DNA of 64,000 bases from an uncultured Latescibacterota bacterium (GCA_958295495.1 OY282352.1:3536548-3600547), one strand, 5' to 3'. Counted from the first letter of the stretch, positions 44,861 to 54,456 are shown. The notes: generated by a model from the letters alone, not told the origin. Numbers and translations are program-made.

Positions 44861-45367
44861 ATGACCAATATCGAGATCAAGGCTCACTATCACGACGTCG
44901 AGCGCGCCGAAGAAAACCTCAACGCCCTCGGCGCAGGGCTGGCGGGAACTTTCCACCAGAAGGACACCTATTTCAACATTGACCACGGGCGGCTCAAGCT
45001 GCGCGAGTTGGGGACCGACGAAGGCCATCTGATTTTCTACCAGCGCGAGGATCTGGCCGGCCCCAAGCGCAGCGACTACGAGATTGCCAAGACCGAAGAC
45101 CCCGAGGGCCTGCGCAACATCCTCAGCAACATCCACGGTATATGGGTTGAGGTGGAGAAGACGCGCCAAGTCTGGCTGTGGGAAAACGTGCGCATCCACC
45201 TCGACGACGTAAAGGGCCTCGGCCAGTTCGTCGAGCTAGAGGCGGTGACCGAAGAAAAGGGCATCGAGGAGTCGCACCAGCGCGTCAAAGCCCTGATGCG
45301 GGCATTGGAAATCGCCAGCGACCAGCTAGTCAAAGGCTCCTACGGGGATATTGTCGCCGCTAGTTGA
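44861..45367 (+). CDS. CYTH-domain protein (class IV adenylate cyclase/CyaB-like)
   Basis: 168 residues from ATG 44861. It starts TNIEIKAHYHDV with the EIK element of the CYTH tunnel, then FNIDHGRLKLRELG, LIFYQRED, and GQFVELEAV, the charged strand motifs that bind triphosphate and metal. The family contains class IV adenylate cyclases and triphosphatases; the exact activity is open. The frame continues upstream to 44795 but without family features. No good ribosome site is visible before 44861. Confidence 0.8.
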   Translation: MTNIEIKAHYHDVERAEENLNALGAGLAGTFHQKDTYFNIDHGRLKLRELGTDEGHLIFYQREDLAGPKRSDYEIAKTEDPEGLRNILSNIHGIWVEVEKTRQVWLWENVRIHLDDVKGLGQFVELEAVTEEKGIEESHQRVKALMRALEIASDQLVKGSYGDIVAAS

Positions 45368-45604
45368 TCCTGAGACGAGGGCCCGGCTGTCCCCCGGCTT
45401 TCGGTGCCGGCTTGCTTGCTCCGTTGACCTCCAGCGTGGCCAATCGCGGCCTTTGCGATCTCGAAAAACGCGGGATCGCTCTCAATACTAACTGACGTTA
45501 CGCACGGCCCCTTAGATATGAGCCTGTCCTGAGCAAAGTCGAAGGGATGCTGTCTCGCCTCAGTTATTCTTCCAACAGTTCCTCTGGAGTTTAGAGCTGT
45601 CGAG
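45368..45604. other. Intergenic region with common repeat-like words
   Basis: Between the CYTH gene and the end of the 1277-residue protein gene on the other strand. It has GGCCCGGCTG/CCCGGCTTTCGGTGCCGG hairpin pieces at about 45380-45412 and the word GCCTGTCCTGAGCAAAGTCG (about 45513), seen in intergenic repeats of many bacteria. No gene found. Confidence 0.5.
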
Positions 45605-48600
45605 CTACCGCAGCAGAATGAGCTTGCGCGTCAAGACCGCCTCGTCGGTCGCCAGTCGATACAGGTACGCGCCGCTGGCTACGGGGTGCCCGGCGGCGTC
45701 GCGACCGTCCCAATGGAGCCGGTGGTAGCCGGCCTGCTGCGACCCTTGGTGGAGAACCGCTACTCGTTGCCCGCTCAGGGCGAACACTTCCAGACGCACC
45801 GGAGACGGTTTCAGCAGGAAGTACGAAAGGACGGTCTGGCTGTTGAACGGATTGGGCGCGTTTGGCAGCAAGTGGGTGCGGTCGGGCAGGGCTACCCGCT
45901 TGCCACTCTGGTTAAAAAGATCGAAAAGACTAGCGAGGGGATCCGCTTGCCCAATGGCGGTAAAGGTCACCGTCCTCAGCCCTTCCACGGTGGCCGCAAC
46001 CGTGTTGGTCCCCGCATCGCTGCCCAGCGTCAGCCAAGCTGAGGCCAGGCCATTGGCATTGGTAGGGGCCATCGCCGCCGACAGGGTTCCCCCGCCAGCG
46101 GTGACCGAAAACGACACGACCACCCCGGCCATCGCCGCACTATTCTCATCCAACACTGAAACCACAAACGGCTCGTCCAGTAGTATGCCGGCCGTGCCTT
46201 CTTGGCTATCGCCGCAGACCTTCGTCAGGCGGTGGGGCATTGCTTGCTCGGCGGCGGTAGCGGTAAAGGTCACCGACGCCAGCCCCTCCACGGTGGCCGC
46301 AACCGTGTTGGTCTCCGCATCGCTGCCCAGCGTCAGCCGGGTAGCGGCTTGGCCGTTGGCATCGGTGGTAGCGGTAGCCGATGACGTAGAGGACTCAACA
46401 GTACAAGGGTGGGCATTAGTGGTGGACGACAGCAGCCCGCCGCCAGCGGTCACGGAAAAGGTGACGCCCACGCCGGCAAGGGGGGAGCCGTCTTGGTCCA
46501 GCACCGAAACCACAAACGGTGCCGCCAGTTGTGTGCTGGCCGGGCCGCCTTGTCCCTCGCCGGAAACCTTGGTCAGGCTATGGGGAGTTTGCTCAGTCGC
46601 GGTAGCGGTAAAGGTCACGGGTTCAAGCCCGGCGACAGTAGCCGCAACCGTGTTCGTCCCCGGGTCGCTGCCTAGCGTCAGTGTGCTTCTGGCTCGGCCA
46701 TTGGCATCGGTGGTAACGGTGGTGGACGACAGCGCCCCCCCGCCGGCGGTAACCGAAAAGGTGACGACCGCCCCGGCAAAGGCTGACCCGTTTTGATCCA
46801 ACACGAAAACGACGAATGGCGCGGTCAACGCCGTGCCGACTAGGCCTCTTTGTCCCTCGCCGGAAACCTTCGTCAGACTATGGGGAGTTTGCCCGCTGGC
46901 GGTAGCGGTAGCGGTAGCGGTAGCGGTAAAGGTCACCGTCTCCAGCCCCGCGACGGTGGCCGCAACGGTATTCGCCCCCGGCTCGCTGCCTAGCGTTAGC
47001 GTCGTGGCGGCTCGACCATTGGCATCGGTGGTAACGGTGGTGGACGATAGCGTCCCTCCACCGGCGGTAACGGAAAAGGTGACGACCGCCCCGGCAAAGG
47101 CCGACCCGTTTTGATCCAGCACGGAAACGACAAACGGCGCGGTCAACGCCGTGCCGACTAGGCCTCTTTGTCCCTCGCCGGAAACCTTCGTCAAGGTCTG
47201 GGGCCGGGCCGGCTCGACGGGGGTTGTCGCCTGCTCGCCGATCCACTCAGAAACATCCCACTGCCGGACCGTCCAATGGACTTTTTCTCCCGACTGCTCT
47301 GCCAACAGCAATCCGTCGGAGGAAAAGACCACCGTCCCAACCCTAGCCCACGGAGAAAGGGCGGCGAAGGGTTCGCCCGTCGACACGTCCCACAGCTTAA
47401 CCACTCCACCCCCATCCCCATACAGCCTCGCTGAACGTCCCCCACCCTCCAGACCATCTGTATCAAGCCATATCCTTTTTCTCGGCGAAGCCGAAGCCAG
47501 CAGCCTGCCGTCGGAAGAAAAGGACACAGGAGCACTCCCGTAAAGGGTGGCGACAGGCTGTCTGCTCGCTACGTTCCACAGCGTAACCTCCGCTTCTTCC
47601 TCCTCCGGCTCCCAAATCGTCCCCTTTGTCACCCTTGTCCCTCCCGTAGCCAATAGCTTGCCGTCAGGGGAAAAGGCCAAGTCATTACTTTGACCCCAAG
47701 AATGACCCCAAGAACCGCCTTCATGCGCGTCAATCTCGGCGACACGATTCCTGTTCGCCATGTTCCACAGCGTAACCGTCCCCCACGCATCATACGCAGC
47801 TAGTAGCTCGCCGTCAGGGGAAAAGGCCAAGGAACTTATCGAGCCACTAAAATCTCCCGTGGAAAACGAGGCGACCGTGGCGACATGCTTCCCGCTCGCT
47901 ACGTCCCACAGCTTGAAATCGCGAATCCCTCCGGAAGCCAGCAGCCTGCCGTCGGGGGAAAAGGCCAAAGAAGAAACCACAGGATTATCAGGAAAATCCT
48001 CGTCTTGCTGATGCGCGGGAGCCGTGGCGACATGCTGCGTACTGCTCGCTATATCCCACAGCACAATCGTGTGATTCGGTACCTCTAAAGCCAGCAGCCT
48101 GCCGTCGGGGGATAAAGCCCAAACCTCAACAGGAGCCCACGGAGGAAGGGTGGCGATGGCTGTGCCCGCTGTGCCCGTCGTCGCGTCCAGCAGCGTAACC
48201 TTGTCATCTTCAAAAGATGATTCTAAAGCCAACAGCCGTCCGTCGGAGGAAAAAACCACCGGAGAAAGCCACCGGTCAAAGGAAACCGTGGAGATCGGCC
48301 TTCTGAACTCATTGTTGACGAGTTCAAAAACTTCAGAATAACCATCGTCACCTAAAGCATCCACAACCCCTATTACCAACTCCTGGGTCTCAAAAGAGTT
48401 AAAATCCGATTCTGGCTGGGATGGAGCCCTGCCGTCATAAACAAATTCAACGACGGGATTTCTTCGACCCTCCAACCCACGACATGCCTTCACCTCAAAA
48501 GATCCCTCGGCAAAATGGGGAGCTTGTGTCACAGTGAACAGGATTGCTTGATGCAACTCATCTGGATCTCGGACTTTGGTTCGGACAGGATGCTGGTTGT

Positions 48601-49438
48601 GCCCTGCGGTCTGTATAGGAGACGAAGTTCTTTCTCCAAAAGTAGGCCACGATCCCGCTTCAACCGGGATATTGGCATTGAAGTAGGGATGTACAGCCAA
48701 GAATTCGGCATTGCAGGCAGACAACCAGTGATCGGCCCACGCCCAATCCGCTATATAGCCATACGACATCACGTAGTTATCGTCGCGGAAGTCGTGCGAC
48801 AGGCCGAAGGCATGGCCCAGTTCGTGGGCGACCGTTCCGAAATCCGCCCTGATAGGAACCATCCCCCATCCCCCATCTTTCTCCCACCGACTCCCGACTC
48901 CTCCGACCAGTTCGTCGCCGTTATAAATTACGTAGTTACCGTTGTCAATGGCGATATAATAGACATTCGCCTCCATATCGAAAGATGGGTCGATCTCGTC
49001 GAGTACTTTATCAACCGTGCGATCAGTGTTGTAGTACCGAGTGGGGTGTTGTCCATCAACGCGCAGCACCAGCGGCTCGCCTGAGGCATCCGCTTCAAAG
49101 CGGATGGTTGTGTTACCTTGTCCGTTCACTCTCATCTGTTCGGCAAAAAAGTCCTGCACTTGGCGCATCCTCAGTTTCATCGTATCGACCGCTGCGGCGC
49201 GATACGGCCGATTGTTGGGCAAGAAGTAGATCATCCGCACGGTGCGCGGTTCGCCCCTGTTCAGAGCCGCCAGTGCCTTGCCCGCCGGGCGGGGATTATC
49301 GCGCCGCCACTGCTCGTAATCGAACGGCGCGCATTTCTGCACGTTGTCGGCGGACGAGGACGACGCATGGGCCACCAGCGGCGAAAGCATGAGGCCGATT
49401 AACGCGAAAAAGACGGAATGAACAACGAGGGTTTTCAT
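45605..49438 (-). CDS. Large secreted mosaic: zinc metalloprotease + WD40 propeller + four Big_1 repeats + C-terminal sorting domain
   Basis: 1277 residues. Signal peptide at residues 1-26. A metzincin domain carries HELGHAFGLSH (about 205-215) and a Met-turn NYVMSYG. Seven WD40-like blades span about 390-760, each with FSPDGRLLA-type and LWD-type signatures, enough for one propeller. Four Big_1/invasin-like Ig repeats follow (about 775-1185), the first two nearly identical with a 318-base offset. The last 85 residues, LLPNAPNPFNSQTVLSYFL to the end, match the FlgD-like / Por-type C-terminal segment that directs secretion or anchoring in FCB bacteria. It likely acts at the cell surface; the substrate is unknown. 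WD40 in a secreted protease is unusual. Confidence 0.85.
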   Translation of the reverse strand: MKTLVVHSVFFALIGLMLSPLVAHASSSSADNVQKCAPFDYEQWRRDNPRPAGKALAALNRGEPRTVRMIYFLPNNRPYRAAAVDTMKLRMRQVQDFFAEQMRVNGQGNTTIRFEADASGEPLVLRVDGQHPTRYYNTDRTVDKVLDEIDPSFDMEANVYYIAIDNGNYVIYNGDELVGGVGSRWEKDGGWGMVPIRADFGTVAHELGHAFGLSHDFRDDNYVMSYGYIADWAWADHWLSACNAEFLAVHPYFNANIPVEAGSWPTFGERTSSPIQTAGHNQHPVRTKVRDPDELHQAILFTVTQAPHFAEGSFEVKACRGLEGRRNPVVEFVYDGRAPSQPESDFNSFETQELVIGVVDALGDDGYSEVFELVNNEFRRPISTVSFDRWLSPVVFSSDGRLLALESSFEDDKVTLLDATTGTAGTAIATLPPWAPVEVWALSPDGRLLALEVPNHTIVLWDIASSTQHVATAPAHQQDEDFPDNPVVSSLAFSPDGRLLASGGIRDFKLWDVASGKHVATVASFSTGDFSGSISSLAFSPDGELLAAYDAWGTVTLWNMANRNRVAEIDAHEGGSWGHSWGQSNDLAFSPDGKLLATGGTRVTKGTIWEPEEEEAEVTLWNVASRQPVATLYGSAPVSFSSDGRLLASASPRKRIWLDTDGLEGGGRSARLYGDGGGVVKLWDVSTGEPFAALSPWARVGTVVFSSDGLLLAEQSGEKVHWTVRQWDVSEWIGEQATTPVEPARPQTLTKVSGEGQRGLVGTALTAPFVVSVLDQNGSAFAGAVVTFSVTAGGGTLSSTTVTTDANGRAATTLTLGSEPGANTVAATVAGLETVTFTATATATATASGQTPHSLTKVSGEGQRGLVGTALTAPFVVFVLDQNGSAFAGAVVTFSVTAGGGALSSTTVTTDANGRARSTLTLGSDPGTNTVAATVAGLEPVTFTATATEQTPHSLTKVSGEGQGGPASTQLAAPFVVSVLDQDGSPLAGVGVTFSVTAGGGLLSSTTNAHPCTVESSTSSATATTDANGQAATRLTLGSDAETNTVAATVEGLASVTFTATAAEQAMPHRLTKVCGDSQEGTAGILLDEPFVVSVLDENSAAMAGVVVSFSVTAGGGTLSAAMAPTNANGLASAWLTLGSDAGTNTVAATVEGLRTVTFTAIGQADPLASLFDLFNQSGKRVALPDRTHLLPNAPNPFNSQTVLSYFLLKPSPVRLEVFALSGQRVAVLHQGSQQAGYHRLHWDGRDAAGHPVASGAYLYRLATDEAVLTRKLILLR
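46901..46928. repeat. Expanded hexanucleotide repeat (GGTAGC)n
   Basis: Four and two-thirds units of GGTAGC at the junction of the first and second Big_1 repeats; the matching site in the next repeat has one unit. On the coding strand it encodes alternating Thr-Ala, a flexible linker. Confidence 0.9.
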
Positions 49439-49512
49439 GGAATCAGGCTCCTGTAATTTCGGTTTGCGCCCATGTCGAGATGACCGGGCATATTATTCGC
49501 ACACTTGTTCAA

Positions 49513-50871
49513 TTACGCAAACAACCCTTCCACCTCGTCGCAGAGCAGGGCGGCTTCTACGGCACTCCCGCTCTCGGCGATGACGCGGACAATGGGTTCG
49601 GTATTGGAGGCGCGGAGGTGGATCCAAGGACATTCGAGCTGCCCGCTCAAGTAGAGCTTGGAACCATCGCGCACCGGGTGGATATATGCTTGGGGGTAGC
49701 GTCCGCGCAGCGCGGCAAGGGCGGCGGCTAGCTGCTCTGGGGTGCAAGTAATTTTGCGCTTGTCAATGGCGTAGCTGGGCAGGGCGGCGACCCGTTCTGC
49801 AAGGGATTGGCCGCTGCGGGCCATGGCCTCCAGCACTAGGGCCAAGCCAACGGCCGCGTCGCGGCTGGGGCCGATTTGGGCGACGATGACGCCGCCATTG
49901 CCCTCGCCGCCGATGACGGCTCGCTCGACCATCATCTTCTCCACCACGTTGACCTCGCCGACCGCCGTGAGAAAGACCGGGCAGTTGTGGGCTGCGGCCG
50001 CGTCTGTAACCGCCTGCGAGGTGGAGAGCGTGGTGACGACCGGACCAGGCCGCCGGGCCGCAGCCGCTTGCACTGCGATCGCGAGCGTGTAGTCTTCGCC
50101 CACGGGTGCGCCGCTCGAATCGACCAACGCGACGCGGTCGGCGTCCGGGTCAATGGCAAAGCCGATGGCGCAGCCGTTGTCGCGCACGGCTTGGCCGAGT
50201 TGGACGAGGTTGGCGGGCACCGGCTCCGGGTCGTGGGCAAAATCGCCGTCGGGCCGGGCGTTGATGAGGGTGGCTTCGACGCCCAAGGCGTCCAACAGAT
50301 TTGGAACCAACAAGGCCCCCGTGCCATTGCAGGGATCGACGGCCACCTTGAACCCGGCCCGGCGAATGGCGTCGGCATCGACATAGTCCGCAATCCGCTG
50401 GACGTGGCGCGCCACCACGGCGTCTGGGTCGTGCGTTTCCAGCGCACCGGACGCGGCCCGGCGAAACTGGCCCGCGTGGAATAGGGCCTCGACGCGCGCG
50501 CCCTCTTCCGCATTGAGGAAGACGCCGTCGGCGCGCACTAACTTGAGGCCGTTCCAAGGGGCCGGGTTGTGACTGGCGGTGATGATGATCGCGCCCTTGG
50601 CAGCGAGCGCGACGACCATCAGCTTGGCCCCGGGCGTAGAGCACGTGCCCAAGTCGATGACGCGGCAGCCCGTCTGGCGCAGAGCCGCGGCCGCTGCTTG
50701 GGCAAAAGCCGCTCCAGACGGGCGCGTGTCGCGGGCGATGACGACGGTGTCCCCCGGCGTCAAGGTGGTGCCAAAGGCCGCGGCAAAGCGGGCGACGACT
50801 TCATGGGTGAGCGACTGGCCGACGAGGCCGCGAATCCCAGAAATGCTGACGATGAGGGGGGCACTAGACAT
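49513..50871 (-). CDS. glmM: Phosphoglucosamine mutase / phosphohexomutase
   Basis: 452 residues from ATG 50871; the frame extends to 50979 into the neighbour. The catalytic Ser is in TASHNPAPWNGLK (Ser about 100), the metal-binding loop is DPDADRVAL, the sugar-binding loop is GGEGNGGVI, and the phosphate loop is RASNTEPIVRV. GlmM makes glucosamine-1-phosphate for peptidoglycan and LPS. The sugar loop differs from the bacterial GEQSGH form and resembles the archaeal-type mutases, so a related hexose or hexosamine mutase is possible; the symbol is tentative. It ends a minus-strand pair with the SAM hydroxide adenosyltransferase. Confidence 0.75.
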   Translation of the reverse strand: MSSAPLIVSISGIRGLVGQSLTHEVVARFAAAFGTTLTPGDTVVIARDTRPSGAAFAQAAAAALRQTGCRVIDLGTCSTPGAKLMVVALAAKGAIIITASHNPAPWNGLKLVRADGVFLNAEEGARVEALFHAGQFRRAASGALETHDPDAVVARHVQRIADYVDADAIRRAGFKVAVDPCNGTGALLVPNLLDALGVEATLINARPDGDFAHDPEPVPANLVQLGQAVRDNGCAIGFAIDPDADRVALVDSSGAPVGEDYTLAIAVQAAAARRPGPVVTTLSTSQAVTDAAAAHNCPVFLTAVGEVNVVEKMMVERAVIGGEGNGGVIVAQIGPSRDAAVGLALVLEAMARSGQSLAERVAALPSYAIDKRKITCTPEQLAAALAALRGRYPQAYIHPVRDGSKLYLSGQLECPWIHLRASNTEPIVRVIAESGSAVEAALLCDEVEGLFA

Positions 50872-50884
50872 AACTTTTTCTTTC

Positions 50885-51688
50885 TCAGAGCTTTTCGACG
50901 ACAAGGGCGGCGCAACGTTGCACGCCCAGTTGACGGGCGGCATGGCCGCGGTTGACCGCAATTTCCAACAGACCGGCACTGCCGATCAAGGCGAGGGGCG
51001 CGCCCGGCTCGACGTCCGCGTACGTGCGGCAAAGCTGCGTGAGTACGTGCGCACCGAGGCGGATGCACAGCGCTGGACCCCACGGCGCAATGTCGGCGGC
51101 CGCAATGTTGCTCACCAAGTTGCCAAAGCCATCGATGTGGATGACGTGCCCGGCGATGCGGCCAGCCGATTTACAAGGTGCGGATGCGGCCAAGCGCACC
51201 GGATCGGCCACCGGCGGGCCGACCGCAGCGAGGTCCAAGCCGCGGCAGAGGTGGGCGGCCAGCGGAGCGAAGAGGTCGCGGCCGTGGAAGGTGCTGCTCG
51301 GGTCGGGCCGGCCGAGGTCGCGCCGGGCGATCTCGTGGATCCGGGTGTCGGCGCGGTCGAGGACGAAGCTGAAGAGGCCGTTGTCCGGTCCCACCCACAA
51401 GTGGCCGTTGCTGTGGAGGGCGAGGGGGCGTCGGCGGGTACCTACGCCGGGATCGACGACGGCTAGATGCACGGTGCCGGGCGGGAATTCGCCCGCGGCG
51501 TGGCGCAAAACAAAGGCCGCGGCGAGTACGTCTTGGGACGGAATCTGGTGGGAGATATCCACGAGATGGGCCTCCGGTGCGATGCGCAGGATGGCGCCCT
51601 TCATCGCGCCGACATAGTAATCGCCCCAGCCGAAATCCGTCGTCAGCGTGACGATTGGGGCCGGACGCCGCATGAATTTATTCTGCAT
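50885..51688 (-). CDS. SAM hydroxide adenosyltransferase (DUF62 family)
   Basis: 267 residues from ATG 51688; ATG 51673 is the alternative, and the longer open frame to 51970 is antisense to uxuA. Motifs: IVTLTTDFGWGDYYVGAMKGAI, DISHQIPSQDV, HLAVVDPGVGTRRRP, GPDNGLFSF and GHVIHIDGFGNLVSNI, which are the SAM-binding elements of the chlorinase/fluorinase superfamily. Ordinary members hydrolyse SAM to adenosine and methionine; nothing here suggests halogenation. 13 bases upstream of the glmM start. Confidence 0.88.
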   Translation of the reverse strand: MQNKFMRRPAPIVTLTTDFGWGDYYVGAMKGAILRIAPEAHLVDISHQIPSQDVLAAAFVLRHAAGEFPPGTVHLAVVDPGVGTRRRPLALHSNGHLWVGPDNGLFSFVLDRADTRIHEIARRDLGRPDPSSTFHGRDLFAPLAAHLCRGLDLAAVGPPVADPVRLAASAPCKSAGRIAGHVIHIDGFGNLVSNIAAADIAPWGPALCIRLGAHVLTQLCRTYADVEPGAPLALIGSAGLLEIAVNRGHAARQLGVQRCAALVVEKL

Positions 51689-51830
51689 TCTGCACGCATC
51701 CCTTCCGCTTGCAAAGTATAGCGACATATTCAATTTATCGCTTGCGTTCCTCTGTTGATAGCACGCGGCTCGGGCCTTAGATTTGCCGCGCAATCCCACC
51801 CTTGTCCTTTGGAGCGAAAGGAAGATCATC

Positions 51831-52841
51831 ATGGCCGTCAAAAGCCACATTGAAATAGTGCCCGGCCTCAAGGTCGCGGCCCAGATGTCCCCGGAGCCGG
51901 GCGAGGAGGAAATGGCCTTGGTGCGGCAGATGGGCGTCGAATACGCCGTGACTTGGATCGACCCAGCCAAGGCCAGCCCCGAGTACTACCGCAGCCGCCG
52001 GGAGCACTTTGCCCGCGGCGGCATCCAGCTCTACGGCTTGGGCAATGGCAGCGTCCACAACGTGGATGCGATCACCCTCAACCTGCCCAACCGCGACGAG
52101 AAAGTCGCCGAGTACAAGGCGCACATCCGCAACTTGGGCCAAGCCGACATCCCCTACACGACATACGCGCACATGGCCAACAGCGTGTGGAGTACGCCGC
52201 CGGAGCAGACCCGGGGCGGCTCTAGGGCGCGGGCCTTTGACCTAGCGCGGCTCGCCGAGGCTTCCGGCGGCGGCTTTACCGGCGCGGGCCTGACGCACGA
52301 CCGAGAATACACCGAGGACGAGTTGTGGGACAACTTCGCCTCCTTTGCCAAGGAAATAGCACCGGTCGCCGAGGAGGCTGGCGTCCGCATTGGCATTCAC
52401 CCGGACGACCCGCCCGGGGTGCTGTTGGGCGGGGTGCCGCGGCCCATTTTCAGCAGCTTTGCCGGGTACCAACGCGCCCTCGAAATCGCCGACAGCCCCA
52501 ACGTGGGGATGTGCTTGTGCATCGGCTGCTGGCTAGAGGGGGGCGCGGCCATGGGCCGCGACGTGGTGGAGACGATCCGCTATTTCGGCGGGCAGGGCAA
52601 GATATTCAAGGTCCACTATCGCAATGTTGACAAGCCCCTGCCGCACTTTGTCGAGACCTTTGTCGATGACGGCTATTTCGACATGTATCAGGCCATGCGC
52701 ACGCTGGCCGAAGTCGGGTACGACGGCACCTTGATCCCAGATCACATCCCGCAGATGGGCGACGACGGGCGGTTGGGCACGGCCTATACATTGGCTTATA
52801 TGCGCGCCTTGCAAAAAAGGGCCGAAGAAGAAGTCGATTAA
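51831..52841 (+). CDS. Mannonate dehydratase-like protein
   Basis: 336 residues from ATG 51831 (AAGGA upstream); an earlier frame from 51783 lacks support. TIM-barrel/xylose-isomerase-like metalloenzyme: VRIGIHPDDPPGVLLGGVPRPI, LCIGCWLEGG, FKVHYRNVDKPLPHFVETFVDDGYFDM and IPDHIPQMGDDG match the UxuA pattern, including metal-binding His and Asp. UxuA dehydrates D-mannonate in hexuronate breakdown. No other uxu/uxa genes are adjacent, so mannonate as substrate is probable but not proven. Followed by a broken AAA-ATPase gene. Confidence 0.85.
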   Translation: MAVKSHIEIVPGLKVAAQMSPEPGEEEMALVRQMGVEYAVTWIDPAKASPEYYRSRREHFARGGIQLYGLGNGSVHNVDAITLNLPNRDEKVAEYKAHIRNLGQADIPYTTYAHMANSVWSTPPEQTRGGSRARAFDLARLAEASGGGFTGAGLTHDREYTEDELWDNFASFAKEIAPVAEEAGVRIGIHPDDPPGVLLGGVPRPIFSSFAGYQRALEIADSPNVGMCLCIGCWLEGGAAMGRDVVETIRYFGGQGKIFKVHYRNVDKPLPHFVETFVDDGYFDMYQAMRTLAEVGYDGTLIPDHIPQMGDDGRLGTAYTLAYMRALQKRAEEEVD

Positions 52842-52848
52842 AGTCTCC

Positions 52849-53605
52849 ATGCCTGCATCCTACCCCCGCATTCCCTACGGCTGGGCCGATTTCCGCGCTA
52901 TCCGCTTGGAAAACCGCCTCTACGTCGATAAGACGCGCTTCGTCTCCTCGCTCGAAGAGGAACGCTATGCCTTTATGATTCGCCCCCGTCGCATGGGCAA
53001 GTCCTGCTGGGTCTCCCTGCTGGAAAATTACTACGACCGCAGAGGAGCCGACGAATTCGAGGCTGTCTTAGGCGGCACCCACTTGGGGCGGCAGCCGACG
53101 GAAAACCGCCATCGCTACGTCGTGCTGCGCTTTGACTTTTCGACTTTTGACGACACCTTGGAAACCTTGCAGGAGCGCTTTGAGACGTACTGCCACTTGG
53201 AACTCAACCACGCACTAAGACGAAATCGAGACCTGTTTCCCCAAGAGGCGAGACAGCACATCCTCTCGCCGCCCTCCATTGACGCCAAACTCGCCGCGCT
53301 ATTTTTGTATTCCGCTTTATGTGCTCATCGACGAGTACGACAACTTTGCCAACGCGGTGCTGGCCTATCGCGGCGAAGCGGCTTATCAGTCGTTCACCCA
53401 CGGCGGCTTCTACCGCAATTTCTTCGCCACCTTGAAGGCCGGAGCAGGGCGAAGCCGCGGCGGCCTAGAGCGGCTGTTCATCACCGGGGTATCGCCGCTC
53501 ACCATGGACGACGTCACCAGCGGCTTCAACATCGGCAAGAACATTACGTGGTTGACCAGCAGGGGCGCATCATTCGCACCCTGCAAAGGTGAAACAGGAA
53601 GTTGA
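52849..53605 (+). pseudogene. AAA-ATPase-like gene, frameshifted and truncated
   Basis: Starts ATG 52849: PRIPYGWADFRAIRLENRLYVDKTRF then FMIRPRRMGKSCWVSLLENYY, a Walker A region typical of the AAA-ATPase/PD-(D/E)XK predicted proteins (DUF1703-like). The frame is good until about 53275, then the coding information moves to another frame (IPLYVLIDEYDNFAN, Walker B; then GVSPLTMDDVTSGFNIGKNIT). At about 53544 the similarity stops exactly where a 951-base duplicated unit begins, and a stop follows at 53605. Thus the C-terminal half was lost when the MNT-HEPN unit arrived. Proteins of this type are often lineage-specific expansions of unknown function. Confidence 0.8.
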
Positions 53606-53607
53606 CC

Positions 53608-54456
53608 ATGCCAACGCCGCCCACTCGTCGGCCTCCCGACCCAAAAGCCTGCGCGGTCGCACGCGCCGTCGGCGAGGCGGTTCACCCAGACCGGGTCATC
53701 CTGTTCGGCTCCCGCGCCCGGGGCGACTTCAACCCGGATTCGGACATCGACCTGCTCATCATCACCGGCCCCGGTTCGGTGAACCAGCAGACGTACCAAC
53801 GCAGCCGCGCGGCAGCCCACCGCAAAGTCGAGGAACTATACGGCGACTCGATCGGCGTCGATTTGCTCCGCATGAGCGCAGGGGCCTTTCACGACGGTCG
53901 TCGGGCGCGCAACCACGTGGCTGGTCAAGCCGTCCGCGATGGCTTGGACGCCAATGGAGACAAAGTGACCTACGACAACCCACAACCGACCAACTGGCCC
54001 GACATACAGCAGCGCATGACCAATGCCGAGCGCTACCTCAGCGATTTGGACGTTCTCACAGAAAACCCCCGGTCTTCGCAAGAACTGATTGGGTTTACCG
54101 CACAGCAGGCCCTTGAAAATGCGCTGAAGGGCTGGATTTCCGCGCTCGACGCCGACTACCGCAATACCCACGACTTGGCGGATTTGATGGCGATTGTGCG
54201 CCAGCATCCGGCCGAAAACGCCACCTCGGCTGGCGAGCGACTGGCGTGGCTGACCGAGTATGCGGTGCGATACCGCTATGCCGGTGCGGAGGTGGTCCTC
54301 GACGACCGCTTTGCGCTGCTCGCCGCGGCAACCGAGACCGTCGCGACGATCCTTGCCCGCATCCGCGTACTGACCGCAATGGAAGCGGAAGAGCTTGGCG
54401 CCGAAATGGGTCAACAGAAGGCGTCCGCGAGACCGGATGAATCAACGACAGAATAG
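53608..54456 (+). CDS. MNT nucleotidyltransferase-HEPN fusion protein, copy 1
   Basis: 282 residues from ATG 53608 (AGGAAG 6-7 bases upstream). The N-terminal minimal nucleotidyltransferase domain has HPDRVILFGSRARGDF then NPDSDIDLLIITG, the GSxR...SDxDL signature with both metal-binding Asp residues. After a linker, the C-terminal domain is HEPN-like: helices AQQALENALKGWISALDA, then YRNTHDLADLMAIV. The usual Rx4-6H RNase motif is not seen; only YRNTH is present. In split systems MNT AMPylates or otherwise modifies HEPN toxins as antitoxin; here both are one chain. It is nearly identical to copy 2 except residues around 144-165. Confidence 0.85.
   Translation: MPTPPTRRPPDPKACAVARAVGEAVHPDRVILFGSRARGDFNPDSDIDLLIITGPGSVNQQTYQRSRAAAHRKVEELYGDSIGVDLLRMSAGAFHDGRRARNHVAGQAVRDGLDANGDKVTYDNPQPTNWPDIQQRMTNAERYLSDLDVLTENPRSSQELIGFTAQQALENALKGWISALDADYRNTHDLADLMAIVRQHPAENATSAGERLAWLTEYAVRYRYAGAEVVLDDRFALLAAATETVATILARIRVLTAMEAEELGAEMGQQKASARPDESTTE

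Noticed and set aside
46555..47200. Direct repeats considered as CRISPR
   Set aside because: The repeat is a 318-base protein-coding Ig module, not short repeats with unique spacers.
50885..51688. Fluorinase or chlorinase
   Set aside because: The sequence shows the common SAM-hydrolase family motifs and no halogenase-specific loop that I could identify.
51689..51970. N-terminal extension of the SAM hydroxide adenosyltransferase
   Set aside because: The extension runs opposite the uxuA-like gene start and has no family features; the start at 51688 or 51673 fits homology.
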